From assembly GCF_002806945.1 (NCBI RefSeq), contig NZ_NIHC01000007.1:160815-224814 (forward strand): 64,000 bases of DNA, read 5' to 3'. Both the position numbers and the translations under genes were made by a program. The notes beneath the pieces are model-generated. The model did not search any database. It had not been told where the DNA came from and saw only the letters and a program-made list of their open reading frames with translations. Positions 55,076 through 63,881 of the stretch are shown piece after piece (within the stretch, counting starts at the first letter, position 1; every line of letters begins with the position of its first letter). This DNA is from Marinobacter salexigens. Its GTDB lineage: Bacteria; Pseudomonadota; Gammaproteobacteria; Pseudomonadales; Oleiphilaceae.

Positions 55076-58000
55076 TTGCATGTCCTGCTGTCTCAACAAC
55101 TAATGAGTAATAAACGGTCAAATGAAAACGTCCATCCACCCTAAAGCCGAATTCAATTCCTCCTCGATTAGACTGTTGGACAACAGCAGCTAGTTTAATG
55201 AACCCGCTTCCTCCCTCTTTTCTGGAGCGTCGGTGAAAGTCTCCGTCTTGAATTAGTTTTCTAATTTCTTCAACTCTTTTTTGATTGAATTCTTGGTTCG
55301 ACGGCTTGGAGTCTGTGACAACTTGTACCAAAAGCCTCTGCTCTTCTGGCATTGGAATAATCTCTATATCGATTTTTGGGCGCCTTAAACCAGAGTGTTT
55401 CTCTGAATTACTAATTCCTGCCGAGATTGCGTCGTTAATGAATATCAAGGCTCCGGCTGTCAATTCCATATCGCCGTTTTCAACGTTCCTTGATATTTTC
55501 GGTTCAAATGCTCTGTGGCATTTCAGGGAGGAATCGATAGCGATGTTGGCAATATGGTCCAATTTGAAGGTACGTTTGTGCTTCTCAATATCACTGTGTG
55601 AAAACCATTTCTTTGTCTCGTCCAGTTTCCTCTGAACTTCGTTCGATATTTGACCGATCTCAATATCTGCCTCCAAAGCCCGTTCCGTGTTACCTATCTT
55701 CTTCTTGATTGATGCGCGCAACTCATCGAATGCCTTGACAACATCGGACTTTAGCATTGTTGTGATATAGCTTCGAGATGCCGACAGTGAAAGCTCTAAC
55801 TGCGCCCAGCAAACTGCGATCGCAGTGGTAATAAAGTCGTCAACAGAGAGGTCCAGTCTGACAATTATCTGCACAATTCTAATGCTATGTGCGCTCAAAT
55901 TAAGGACGATCAACCCGTCAGGCTTGTCCTGGGAGCGAATCTGAAATTTATTGTTTTTGGCATTTTCGAGAATTCTGTCAAGTTTTTCCGAGAATCGGGC
56001 AAATGAGGAAAGGAGATATTCTTTAGATTCTGCGTTAGAAAGGGGGAACCTATCCACCCATTCATCATTAGGACTGTAGTTTGCGTGTTCTGTTTCTTTA
56101 TTAGTTATTAACTTGGAGAATTCGAGAGGGCCGCGAATGAATCCTATAAAGCTCTGATGTCTGATACGCTTGCTTAGATAAAAATCAAGTCCGAAGCTTG
56201 GATTGTTTAAAAACTCTTCCCGAATACGATCAAAGATTTTAAGAAGTAACAACTCGGACTCTGTTTCAGGCTTAAATGTTACATCTTTTTTTTGAGCAGT
56301 TTGCGATAAGTCGGCGAAGAGGTCATCGAAATTCACTTGGTCATCAAAATCGACATTAGCGAGATCTTTGTATCTTTCAATATCCTCAGAAAGCTCCCTG
56401 ATCGCCCAACGTTTGAGAGAGTCTGTGTCTACATAGATTCGGGTGCTATCAACGATATGCTGGACATCATGGTGAGTTAATTGGTTGCTAATAGAAGCAA
56501 TTTCTTCCTCGTATTGGTCTGCTCTGATTGGGTCTAGCTCTCGGAGCACTGCACACACTCTTTGGCGCTCCTCCATCACTTCGCGGGAACTTCGGAATAG
56601 TCGTGTGCCGTCCAGTATGCTGGGGATGCATACGTATTTCAGGAAATAGACCAGGTCATGTATGTTAAATAGATCTTTTTGTTCAACTAGGTCTGATGGT
56701 CGGGAAACCCCCAGAGTGCGCACGAGATTCCCGGTAACAAACCGCAAGCGAGTTGCATCAATCTCTCGCTCAAATATTGTCCATGAGATATGGAGCCCGA
56801 CGGCTTTCTTCAGGGAGCTCCAGCTTATTTTTCCAAAGTCGTCCCACGTTAACTCGCCAATTATTTCGCATTTAGGCAGCACGGTGAAAGAATTGGGATA
56901 TTGCGCCACAAAGCCCGCTATCAACTCAATGACTTGAGGATGATTTCCTAGCTCGATATGAGAAGTAAGCAAAGAGTCAAAGATTACAAGGTCGAAAGTA
57001 CCACTGGCATCCAGTTCAGCTGCTTTCTCAAGCAAAGCTATTGCGGCTGAGTAGTTACCCTCTCGGACATTCCACAGACCTAAAGCAATGCAACCGTGAG
57101 GCGTATTTGGAGTAAAAGTTGCTGTCTTGCCATATCGCAACGCGCACCAAAAGCTTTGAGATGGACTCTCCTCAGATGATATGGATCCACCGGCTGAACC
57201 TGCCCCTATCAAGAGGTCCTCTGAACCCAGAAGATGACTATTCAGTGAGGTGCTTGCAAGAGCTGCGTGTATATCAGGAGCCCTGCCGAGAAGGGCGTCC
57301 AAATATTTTCGAACCCCATTTAATGAAGGGAGTGACGAGAAATTTGCGCCTAGCTTTAAACTTGTACCTGACCATTCCACCCTATCCTGCCCGGCCAAAA
57401 TGGAGGCGATGGAGGTAATCGTCAGGCCAGTGAGAGTTTCAGAAGAATAGAGGTCACTGAGATCTTCGGGGCAATCTAGATAGGCTAGATACACCAATGT
57501 CCAAGCATCAATGGGAGCTCGCTCCTCTGATCGAGTAGAGAGTTCGGAGTATGCTCTATAGGTTTTACCGGACAAAAGGTTATTCAGAAGAGATTCGTCC
57601 CTAGGGCGGTGTTTACTCCAATCTATTGATTCTCCGTTTGAAAGCTGAAGCTTTGCAATCCTAGGATCCGATATTCCCTTTATGTTATTAAGTGACCTTT
57701 TAACGGCTCTCTGGGCGGATTTGTGTCGACCTGAAGATAATCGGTGCTCTGTAATTTCTTGCGAAAAACCTATAAACGTTTCATAGACGTCAATAAAAGA
57801 ATGGCTTTCAGACACTTGCAGAATCCCAAGCATTCTCTCAATATCATGTGGCCATTCTTTTGCGAGAAGGACAATCAAAAAATCTTTTACTGGAACAGAA
57901 TAGTGTTTGTGATTACTGATTCGGGAATGGACCTCAGAGATAAACTTTTGAAAAGTTGTTTTCTCTTCGTTTCTGACACTAGTAAAGAAGGCAACGAAAC

Positions 58001-58577
58001 CCAATAGACCATTTCGGTAGACTTTTCTTACCTCGGCGGTAAGCTTCTTTTGCTCCTCAAGACCTTCATGCAATTGTAGAAGGGCAATTTTTAGCTGTAC
58101 GGACCAGATGGAGTTTCCGAACTTGGAGTCGATTTTCTCAAGCGTTTCGAGCGATCCGCTGTAATCTCCCCTAAGCGCAGACTGTTCAACGTCCTCTTTA
58201 AGATGTAAGAATTCATTCAAAGATAGCCGTTGCCGATTAAATCTTGCAGCTAGCCAGAGTAGTTGATTCTCTATGGGCGCGAGTGGAACAACATCAGCAA
58301 CCCCATTTAGCTCCTCATAGCCGATTTCTGAACGCAGAAAATCCTTGAGATTGCTTTTTAGCTGCTCTTCCAACCAGCTCAAAAATGTATCGTACTGAGA
58401 TGGGTGGAGAACAGCTTGTGCCTCTAAATAGAGTTCCTTCAGGCCGTTTCGAAAGATGAGCGATTTTGGAACCCGGCGTCCCATCTCAAATTTTTTTGAA
58501 CGATAGGCTGAGACAAGACCGCGGAATAGGTTTTGACATCGTCTGAATGCTTGTTTTTTTGCGTTTTTACTTCCCAA
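55053..58577 (-). CDS. dtcA: Detocs sensor: large helical-repeat protein with C-terminal GHKL ATPase domain
   Basis: A 1174-residue cytosolic protein. Most of it is helical, and the part around residues 480-560 reads like tetratricopeptide repeats (CIALGLWNVREGNYSAAIALLEKAAELDASG, SHIELGNHPQVIELIAGFV). The C-terminal 130 residues resemble a histidine-kinase ATPase: N-box FINDAISAGISNSEKHSG (Asn about 1057) and G-box EGGSGFIKLAAVVQ (about 1121-1134). The usual DxGxG box is DSKPS here, so ATP binding is unusual or degenerate. A receiver gene and a receiver-nucleosidase gene follow, as in Detocs. The start is TTG at 58575-58577 and is uncertain; no ATG fits better. Confidence 0.78.
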   Translation of the reverse strand: MGSKNAKKQAFRRCQNLFRGLVSAYRSKKFEMGRRVPKSLIFRNGLKELYLEAQAVLHPSQYDTFLSWLEEQLKSNLKDFLRSEIGYEELNGVADVVPLAPIENQLLWLAARFNRQRLSLNEFLHLKEDVEQSALRGDYSGSLETLEKIDSKFGNSIWSVQLKIALLQLHEGLEEQKKLTAEVRKVYRNGLLGFVAFFTSVRNEEKTTFQKFISEVHSRISNHKHYSVPVKDFLIVLLAKEWPHDIERMLGILQVSESHSFIDVYETFIGFSQEITEHRLSSGRHKSAQRAVKRSLNNIKGISDPRIAKLQLSNGESIDWSKHRPRDESLLNNLLSGKTYRAYSELSTRSEERAPIDAWTLVYLAYLDCPEDLSDLYSSETLTGLTITSIASILAGQDRVEWSGTSLKLGANFSSLPSLNGVRKYLDALLGRAPDIHAALASTSLNSHLLGSEDLLIGAGSAGGSISSEESPSQSFWCALRYGKTATFTPNTPHGCIALGLWNVREGNYSAAIALLEKAAELDASGTFDLVIFDSLLTSHIELGNHPQVIELIAGFVAQYPNSFTVLPKCEIIGELTWDDFGKISWSSLKKAVGLHISWTIFEREIDATRLRFVTGNLVRTLGVSRPSDLVEQKDLFNIHDLVYFLKYVCIPSILDGTRLFRSSREVMEERQRVCAVLRELDPIRADQYEEEIASISNQLTHHDVQHIVDSTRIYVDTDSLKRWAIRELSEDIERYKDLANVDFDDQVNFDDLFADLSQTAQKKDVTFKPETESELLLLKIFDRIREEFLNNPSFGLDFYLSKRIRHQSFIGFIRGPLEFSKLITNKETEHANYSPNDEWVDRFPLSNAESKEYLLSSFARFSEKLDRILENAKNNKFQIRSQDKPDGLIVLNLSAHSIRIVQIIVRLDLSVDDFITTAIAVCWAQLELSLSASRSYITTMLKSDVVKAFDELRASIKKKIGNTERALEADIEIGQISNEVQRKLDETKKWFSHSDIEKHKRTFKLDHIANIAIDSSLKCHRAFEPKISRNVENGDMELTAGALIFINDAISAGISNSEKHSGLRRPKIDIEIIPMPEEQRLLVQVVTDSKPSNQEFNQKRVEEIRKLIQDGDFHRRSRKEGGSGFIKLAAVVQQSNRGGIEFGFRVDGRFHLTVYYSLVVETAGHANEPKSAF

Positions 58578-58678
58578 TGTATTCGCCGCCTTCCTTGTAG
58601 TTTGTCTGTTCAGACCTTCATAAAGCGCACCAAGATTAGTTTGATACTACTGCCATACTAGTGGCTATCAGTTTTATT

Positions 58679-59364
58679 TCAATGAAAATCAACGCCTTCC
58701 AACAAATGTGTCTCATCGACTATGAGCACATTCGTATACACCTCTATCGATTCCACGCTTCGATGACCGACGAACTGACTCAGAAACTTCAACGGCCGCC
58801 CGTGCAAGAGCAGGTGCATCGCAAAGCTGTGCCGAACGTGTGACAGCCAATTTTGAAAGGCGGCTCTCCCCCAACCTGGTCGATCAGCCGATCAATATTG
58901 GCGCTGACCGCCTGGCGCGTGATCGGAAAGATCCGCTCGTCCTTCCGAAACCTCCCCATCCATAGGTAGCTCTGGCTCCGGGTCTGAAAGTCCCGGTCGA
59001 GGGTCGGGATGAAGCGTTTGGGCGAGCCTTGCAGGCTGCGTTTGCTCGGCCGCCCTGCCCCTTGCTTGAGCGTCTTGAGAACTACCTCGATGTCGTTGCC
59101 GTCGTCGTGGAAACTGACCGGGGTGATCGCCAGCACCTCGAAGACCCGGGCCCCGGTGCATCACATCAGATCCAGGATCAGCCGGTGCATGGGGTGCGAC
59201 TCGCTTTCCAGCAGGCCCAGAATCTCGGGTTTGAGCAGGTACTTGGGCATGACGTCCAGGCGCTCCAGGAGCATCGGACGTTTGGCGATGAGCCGATCCC
59301 AGTCGATCTCGACCCGTTGGATGGTTCCCTAATTGAAGACGACGGGCCGCGCCCAGCTTGACAT
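58679..59364 (-). pseudogene. tyrosine recombinase/integrase, broken by two stops and a frameshift
   Basis: Reading down the minus strand from an ATG at 59362-59364 gives a short integrase-like chain. It has a TAG after eleven codons, a TGA just before CTGARVFEVLAITPVSF (catalytic Arg I), then an intact stretch to CHTF. A one-base deletion after that shifts the frame into RHSFAMHLLLHG and FVGHRSVESIEVYTNVL (HxxR, second His, catalytic Tyr), ending at 58679. All catalytic residues are recognisable across the frames, so this was once a functional recombinase. It lies just upstream of the Detocs operon, as expected for a mobile island. Confidence 0.82.
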
Positions 59365-59444
59365 AAAAATGACGCTCTACTAGCGTAAATATGATTTCTT
59401 TTTTTTAACGCCAGAATGTTGTCGGCACACTGTAAGGACACAGC

Positions 59445-60332
59445 ATGCGACAACTGTTGTTACTCCCTCTTCTTTTGGCTCTGACCGGCCTATCCGGGTG
59501 CTTCTGGAACACGAAGCTACCTTATCAGGAATCCATGAACACCTATGTTGACAGCTCTGAGACTCTTTTGGTTCAGGCGAGAAGTGTTGCGGATTACCGA
59601 TCAGAACTTTGCAAGTCGTATCGCCCGACTGTTAAAGCAATTAAAAAATTAGGAACAACGGCTAACACGGCGGGTTGCGACCTGGATACGTTTGCAACGG
59701 AAACAGTCGACTACACCCAGATTATTGACGCTGGCCTGATGTATCACGAACTGATTGAAAAGCACTCGCCGGAAAGTGAGGGTTTTCGAGGAAAGAAAGG
59801 GATATCCAATGCCGGAAAGACGGTGGCAACGGAGTGTGTGAAAGAAGGTTCGAAATGCGCTTTTGAGTGGATTAGCGGGACGAGGCTCACGGTTCTTCAA
59901 TCAACGTCAGAACAGATTTTTTCGTCGTATGTGCAGGGCCAAACCCACGATGCTCTGTCGCAATACATAACCAATACGACGGATATCTACCTGCAAATGG
60001 TGGACAACATAATCAATTACCTCACCGACATTCAGGATGCAAATGAAGACGTTGTTAAAGTAGTTACGAGTAATAAGGAGCTTCACTGCAAGGCTTCTCC
60101 CGGACCTGATGCATGCAACATCCTTGATGAAACCCTCAAAGCGTATGAAAACGAAGAACAGAAGGAAGCTCTAATGGAACTTATTAACCAGTTGGAGAAG
60201 CATAAAGTCGCGCACAGGACATTCAAGGATGAAGTGATGTCGAACGACACCCGAGAAAATCGAAAAAAGCGATTGCTTGATTTTGCACAAGGCGTCTTGA
60301 AAACCGGCATAAAAGTCCATGAGGCTTTCTAG
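59445..60332 (+). CDS. lipoprotein of unknown function
   Basis: A 295-residue exported protein. The N-terminus MRQLLLLPLLLALTGLSGC is a lipoprotein signal peptide with lipobox LSGC, and the lipid Cys is residue 19. The mature part is mostly helical, with several Cys (ELCKSYR, GCDLD, TECVKEGSKCAF, LHCKASPGPDACN) likely to form disulfides. The Ser and Thr-rich helical middle could be a coiled coil. A good AAGGA ribosome site precedes it. The next gene starts 8 bases later, so the two form a pair. No family is recognised. Confidence 0.65.
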   Translation: MRQLLLLPLLLALTGLSGCFWNTKLPYQESMNTYVDSSETLLVQARSVADYRSELCKSYRPTVKAIKKLGTTANTAGCDLDTFATETVDYTQIIDAGLMYHELIEKHSPESEGFRGKKGISNAGKTVATECVKEGSKCAFEWISGTRLTVLQSTSEQIFSSYVQGQTHDALSQYITNTTDIYLQMVDNIINYLTDIQDANEDVVKVVTSNKELHCKASPGPDACNILDETLKAYENEEQKEALMELINQLEKHKVAHRTFKDEVMSNDTRENRKKRLLDFAQGVLKTGIKVHEAF

Positions 60333-60340
60333 GAGATACT

Positions 60341-60748
60341 ATGACTGATACCGCATTGACTCGGGAACAGCTAAAAAAGTTGGCTAAGGCGCTCGAGGAC
60401 ACTGGTGATTCCCTTAGGGCAAAGGCCAAGAAAGCCGAGACAGAATCAGAGCACGACATCTTGATGATTCAGGCGATCAATCAATTCAACAAGGCCCTGG
60501 AGTACAACACACAATCGGCCAGTCTTTCATTGACGCTGGCGAAAAAGGATGCCGCAGCTCTGGTGTCTGAGATGTCGAAAGCCAGCAAACGGCTGGCCAA
60601 GATTAAGAAGGTAGACGATCTGGTCTATTATTCCGGACGAATTTTACAGGCCGCCGCCATGATTGCCTCAGCGGCAGCCGGAGGAGGGCCTGCCATTACA
60701 GCGGCCATTGTGTCGATGCTGGCCGAATCCGCTGACGAAGTGTCATAA
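60341..60748 (+). CDS. small helical protein with hydrophobic Ala/Gly-rich C-terminus
   Basis: A 135-residue protein without a signal peptide. It begins with charged helices (TREQLKKLAKALEDTGDSLRAKAKKAE) and continues with a longer helix. It ends with an Ala/Gly-rich hydrophobic stretch (ILQAAAMIASAAAGGGPAITAAIVSMLAE, about residues 103-131), long enough to cross a membrane or form a pore-like hairpin. It starts 8 bases after the lipoprotein gene with an AGGAGA ribosome site, so the two belong together. Function unknown. Confidence 0.62.
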   Translation: MTDTALTREQLKKLAKALEDTGDSLRAKAKKAETESEHDILMIQAINQFNKALEYNTQSASLSLTLAKKDAAALVSEMSKASKRLAKIKKVDDLVYYSGRILQAAAMIASAAAGGGPAITAAIVSMLAESADEVS

Positions 60749-60842
60749 ATCAATAAGGACTGACATTTTTGGCGACACTCTTCGGCCTATGCCAGGCTGG
60801 CCGACAACTGGCGATGGCAAATAATCCGAAGGCATGACCCAA

Positions 60843-60923
60843 CTACCCTGACAGAGGGGGACCGCCTTCAACTTCTTTCAGCATCTTGACGATCTGTGAC
60901 TCGCTGTATCGTGACTCTTTCAT
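60843..60923 (-). pseudogene. IS3-family OrfA transposase remnant (N-terminus only)
   Basis: A 26-codon frame beginning MKESRYSESQIVKMLKEVEGG. This is the start of the helix-turn-helix OrfA protein of IS3-family elements, which begin MKxSRF(T/S)EEQI. It is preceded by GGAGGACTGG as ribosome site, and breaks into a stop (PPLSG) straight after the first helix, so the gene is truncated. Confidence 0.72.
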
Positions 60924-61010
60924 CCAGTCCTCCGTTTGCCTCATTGTAGGCCGGAGAACTCTAATTACGCATGCAGCGATTTTAGGGGATGGTTACAGTA
61001 GGAGGTCTTT

Positions 61011-61535
61011 ATGGCACTCGCAACTACAAAAAGGTATCGGGCGTTACTTATCATCATGCTACTTGGACCAATTAGCAGTCTCGCTTTGAGTCAAGAAACT
61101 GCAACGGTAGCCAAAACGATGGGCAATCAAATCCAACCCGGACTTTACAAGCTAGAACCATTTAATCCGAGTGAAGCTTCGCAGATTGACGGCCAAACCA
61201 TAATGGTAATCGGGGAAAACGTAAGTTATCAGTTGCCCGGCCCAACACAAGGTGCTTTTCCAAAAGCTCAAATTCCAGGAGGGGCCGCTTCAGGTTTTTT
61301 GGTAAACCAGATAACTATCTTAGAAGGATGTCGAATTAGAGATCAGTATAAAAAATGGGGAGAAGGCTTTCTTGAAATGTTGCCTGAGACCACCAGAGTA
61401 CAAGAACAAGGAAGACTGGAATGGTTGCGCTCTCATTTTAAGCTCAACGAAACGCTAGATAGCGCCTTCCCTGATTGCGTTAAAGAAACTGCTGTATGGA
61501 TGACACTTCACTCCATAAAGGATCAAATCCAGTGA
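61011..61535 (+). CDS. exported protein of unknown function
   Basis: A 174-residue protein with an N-terminal hydrophobic segment (YRALLIIMLLGPISSLALSQ) that looks like a signal peptide. The mature part has no recognised family. It contains two Cys (EGCRIRD and FPDCVKE) that could form a disulfide, and a Gly/Pro-rich middle (LPGPTQGAFPKAQIPGGAASG). An excellent AGGAGGT ribosome site lies five bases before the ATG. The TGA overlaps the start of the next gene by 4 bases, so the two are co-translated. Confidence 0.65.
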   Translation: MALATTKRYRALLIIMLLGPISSLALSQETATVAKTMGNQIQPGLYKLEPFNPSEASQIDGQTIMVIGENVSYQLPGPTQGAFPKAQIPGGAASGFLVNQITILEGCRIRDQYKKWGEGFLEMLPETTRVQEQGRLEWLRSHFKLNETLDSAFPDCVKETAVWMTLHSIKDQIQ

Positions 61536-62059
61536 TTAAACTGTTTATCATATTTTTTTATTTAACACTTCCATTTTTTTCTTACTCAGTAAGCGCACAA
61601 GTGATGAGTGACGAACAGTATGCGGCCAGTACTGAAAAGCTAATCAATTCGGCGGAAACGAATTCAGAATCTTCTGTTTCGGGCTCACTTGAGGACTTCT
61701 CCTCGCTATCGCCGGAGGCAGCAAGGCTTTTATTCGAGCATGAGCAATGGCGTTTGGAATTCATCAGAGACACATTTGAATCTCAGTATTGGGTGTCATG
61801 GGCTATTTTTTCTCTCGTTATCTGTTTAACTATCTTTGCGCTTTGGATAATCCATCGTCAGTTTGAAGCAAGCAGTTCATCGAAAGATCACTCAGTCGAC
61901 ACCAAAGAATTGTTTCAAAGTGCACTGAAAATTTCTAAAGAAGGAGTCGAGATTCGAACGCCATTTATCGGTCTGGTCATCCTCATAATTACTTTCTTTT
62001 TTCTCATGGCCTACCTCGATAACGTGTTCGAAATCAGCTTTATTGCCCCGATGTCGTGA
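61532..62059 (+). CDS. integral membrane protein with two transmembrane helices
   Basis: A 175-residue protein with a signal-like N-terminus (IKLFIIFFYLTLPFFSYSVSAQ), a periplasmic helical part (EQYAASTEKLINSAETN, LSPEAARLLFEHEQWRLEFIRD) and a membrane helix (WVSWAIFSLVICLTIFALWII). A cytosolic linker and a second helix (FIGLVILIITFFFLMAYL) follow. The GTG at 61532 overlaps the previous stop in GTGA with AAGGA upstream. The frame also opens at an ATG at 61496, which would overlap the previous gene by 40 bases and hide the signal. No family recognised. Confidence 0.62.
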   Translation: MIKLFIIFFYLTLPFFSYSVSAQVMSDEQYAASTEKLINSAETNSESSVSGSLEDFSSLSPEAARLLFEHEQWRLEFIRDTFESQYWVSWAIFSLVICLTIFALWIIHRQFEASSSSKDHSVDTKELFQSALKISKEGVEIRTPFIGLVILIITFFFLMAYLDNVFEISFIAPMS

Positions 62060-62156
62060 GGTCTAGTTTGAACCCCACTAAAAATGAGGGGATTACCAGT
62101 CCTCTTGAGCCAGATTTCAATAAAGTTTGTGGTTCTGAGATGATCTTCATACTAGG

Positions 62157-62185
62157 CGGTCGGTTACAAACTCTCAGACCGACCG
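62157..62185 (+). terminator. hairpin after the 61011-62059 gene pair
   Basis: Arms CGGTCGGT and ACCGACCG with a 13-base loop, followed by a TTTGGTTGG stretch, about 100 bases after the stop. The U tract is weak, so termination is possible but not certain. Confidence 0.4.
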
Positions 62186-62281
62186 TTTGGTTGGCCGATA
62201 ATTTTAGATGAACGGTTAGCTCACCTAACTACCAAGGCCGTTGGTGAACGAGCGTTTAAGCCAACAATTTGGGGAATGCCG

Positions 62282-63379
62282 ATGAGAAAAAACAAGGGAC
62301 ATTCAATGTGTTCCAGTACTGTTTTCCAGTCAATGATTGGTTTTTCCGGTATTCTTTTTTTCTTGGTTGGCTACGTCACTCATGCAGGTTTATTTGGTTC
62401 GGGCAATCAGAAATTACCGCCGGTGATAGAACTTACGCTTAATTATAATCCCGTGAGCAGTACCTCCTGCGCCTCCCGTCCAAAAGTAAACCCTCAAATT
62501 TTCATTGCTCGATCCGGTTACAAAGGGCTTACACTATTTGTCGACACGTTCAGTTTTTTTGGTGACGATTCAAGTCGCCCCACAGGTTCATTCGTAAAGT
62601 ACGCATCCGGGATCACAGACGATGCAAATTACATACGTATGTCTCCGGAAACTATAAAAAAAATGTACCGTTTTAAATCTGAAAATCTAAATTCAAACTG
62701 TATTTGGCATTCAGCTTACTTTAAGGTGGATGCAGATGCCCCTGATAAAGATGCTGCCAGCGTTAACATTCAACTAAGCTCTGTATTGAGTGCTGATATT
62801 GCGGACATGTACGAGGGCGAGCACTTAACACTAGAGTCTTTTGTGCCAAAGGACTTCTTCGACAAATTCGTTTATAAAGGCCAGAAGGACGAGCACGGAA
62901 TCCCTACTGCCAATTGGTCCCATGGTCAAATCGATTACATACCTGAGAAAGGTGTTCTCCCAGCCATAGGCATTAGGTATACGATAGAATGCAAAAGCTG
63001 TGATCCGAGACCAGATGGCGATCTCGCCATCATCCTCAGAAGTCATTTTACTCAAAGCCCCCATACGGACTCTGATGAAACGATGGTCATCTTTGGTCGG
63101 GAACTCCAGTATAGCGGATACCGGTTGGTGCCATTGCGCTCGCTAAATATTGGAAGCTACGAACACCGAGCTTTGACGGCGGGAAAAGACTATTACGAGT
63201 ATCGTGAAATGCAATTCGATGATGGTTTTCAAGGACATGAATGGAGCGATACAAATGCTGGATATCGGCTCAACCAATACATGTCATTTGCAGGACTGTT
63301 GATGGGTTTGGGAATAACGCTAGCAATAGAATCCGTAATTTATTTTCTAAGAATAGCCTTAAGGGTGGAATCAAAGTAA
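62282..63379 (+). CDS. membrane protein with large extracytoplasmic domain, unknown function
   Basis: A 365-residue protein. An N-terminal membrane helix (SMIGFSGILFFLVGYVTHAGLF) is followed by about 290 residues of extracytoplasmic sequence, strand-rich with Cys pairs (STSCASRPK, ECKSCDPRPD). A C-terminal membrane helix follows (FAGLLMGLGITLAIESVIYFLRIAL). The ATG at 62282 has GGGGAA five bases upstream; an earlier ATG at 62276 is in frame. It stands alone before the insertion-sequence remnants. AT-rich codon use supports foreign origin. No family recognised. Confidence 0.62.
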   Translation: MRKNKGHSMCSSTVFQSMIGFSGILFFLVGYVTHAGLFGSGNQKLPPVIELTLNYNPVSSTSCASRPKVNPQIFIARSGYKGLTLFVDTFSFFGDDSSRPTGSFVKYASGITDDANYIRMSPETIKKMYRFKSENLNSNCIWHSAYFKVDADAPDKDAASVNIQLSSVLSADIADMYEGEHLTLESFVPKDFFDKFVYKGQKDEHGIPTANWSHGQIDYIPEKGVLPAIGIRYTIECKSCDPRPDGDLAIILRSHFTQSPHTDSDETMVIFGRELQYSGYRLVPLRSLNIGSYEHRALTAGKDYYEYREMQFDDGFQGHEWSDTNAGYRLNQYMSFAGLLMGLGITLAIESVIYFLRIALRVESK

Positions 63380-63548
63380 TAAACGATGAATCCGAAGATT
63401 GACCTGCTCCCACCAAACCAAACCGATTTTTGCTTAGCCAGAGTCAGACTGCACAACCGCTAGAGCATTTTCATTGGTCCGGACTGTCCGTAACATTCAT
63501 TTTGACGGTAGTCGGCATGGTGTTCCCCAAAAAAATGGACACGCCCCA

Positions 63549-63881
63549 TTAGTTAGCTCCCTCGAACTCTAGCGGAGTCCGGTAACCAAGGCTACTGTGG
63601 AGCCGTTGGGTATTATAGAAGCGCTCAATATAGTCTTTTATATGACGTCTCAGTTGGCGAAGCGTGATGTAGCTCGTGGCGTGCAGCAATTCTCCCTTCA
63701 GGCTTTTGAAGAACCATTCCACCCCGGCGTTGTCCGTGCAATATCCCGGACGACTCATGCTGTGTCGAACCTGATGACGGGTGAGCATGTCACGCATTTT
63801 CAGGGCTCTGAACTCGGTGCCGCGATCCGTATGCAGCAAAAGCCCCGGTGACGGTGAACGATCAACCATGGCCTGCCTGAG
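63549..63881 (-). pseudogene. IS3-family OrfB transposase, C-terminal part, interrupted by IS66 element
   Basis: A reading frame of 110 codons: HTDRGTEFRALKMRDML contains the second Asp of the DDE triad, and NAGVEWFFKSLKGELLHA contains the Glu. The end FYNTQRLHSSLGYRTPLEFEGAN is typical of OrfB. The first DDE Asp is missing because the N-terminal part is cut off exactly at the end of an IS66-family element (GTAAGCG at 63882). A possible terminal repeat with TGTCCATTTTT lies just beyond the stop on the minus strand. Confidence 0.85.

Noticed and set aside
58855..59160. In-frame TGA in the integrase as a selenocysteine codon, given selD nearby
   Set aside because: The protein also contains a TAG and a one-base deletion, and no recombinase is known to use selenocysteine at this place. 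Pseudogene decay explains it better.
63403..63420. TGACCTGCTCCC sequence resembling an IS3-family terminal repeat
   Set aside because: It lies about 130 bases beyond the OrfB stop, farther than usual, and no matching second end is visible in the window.
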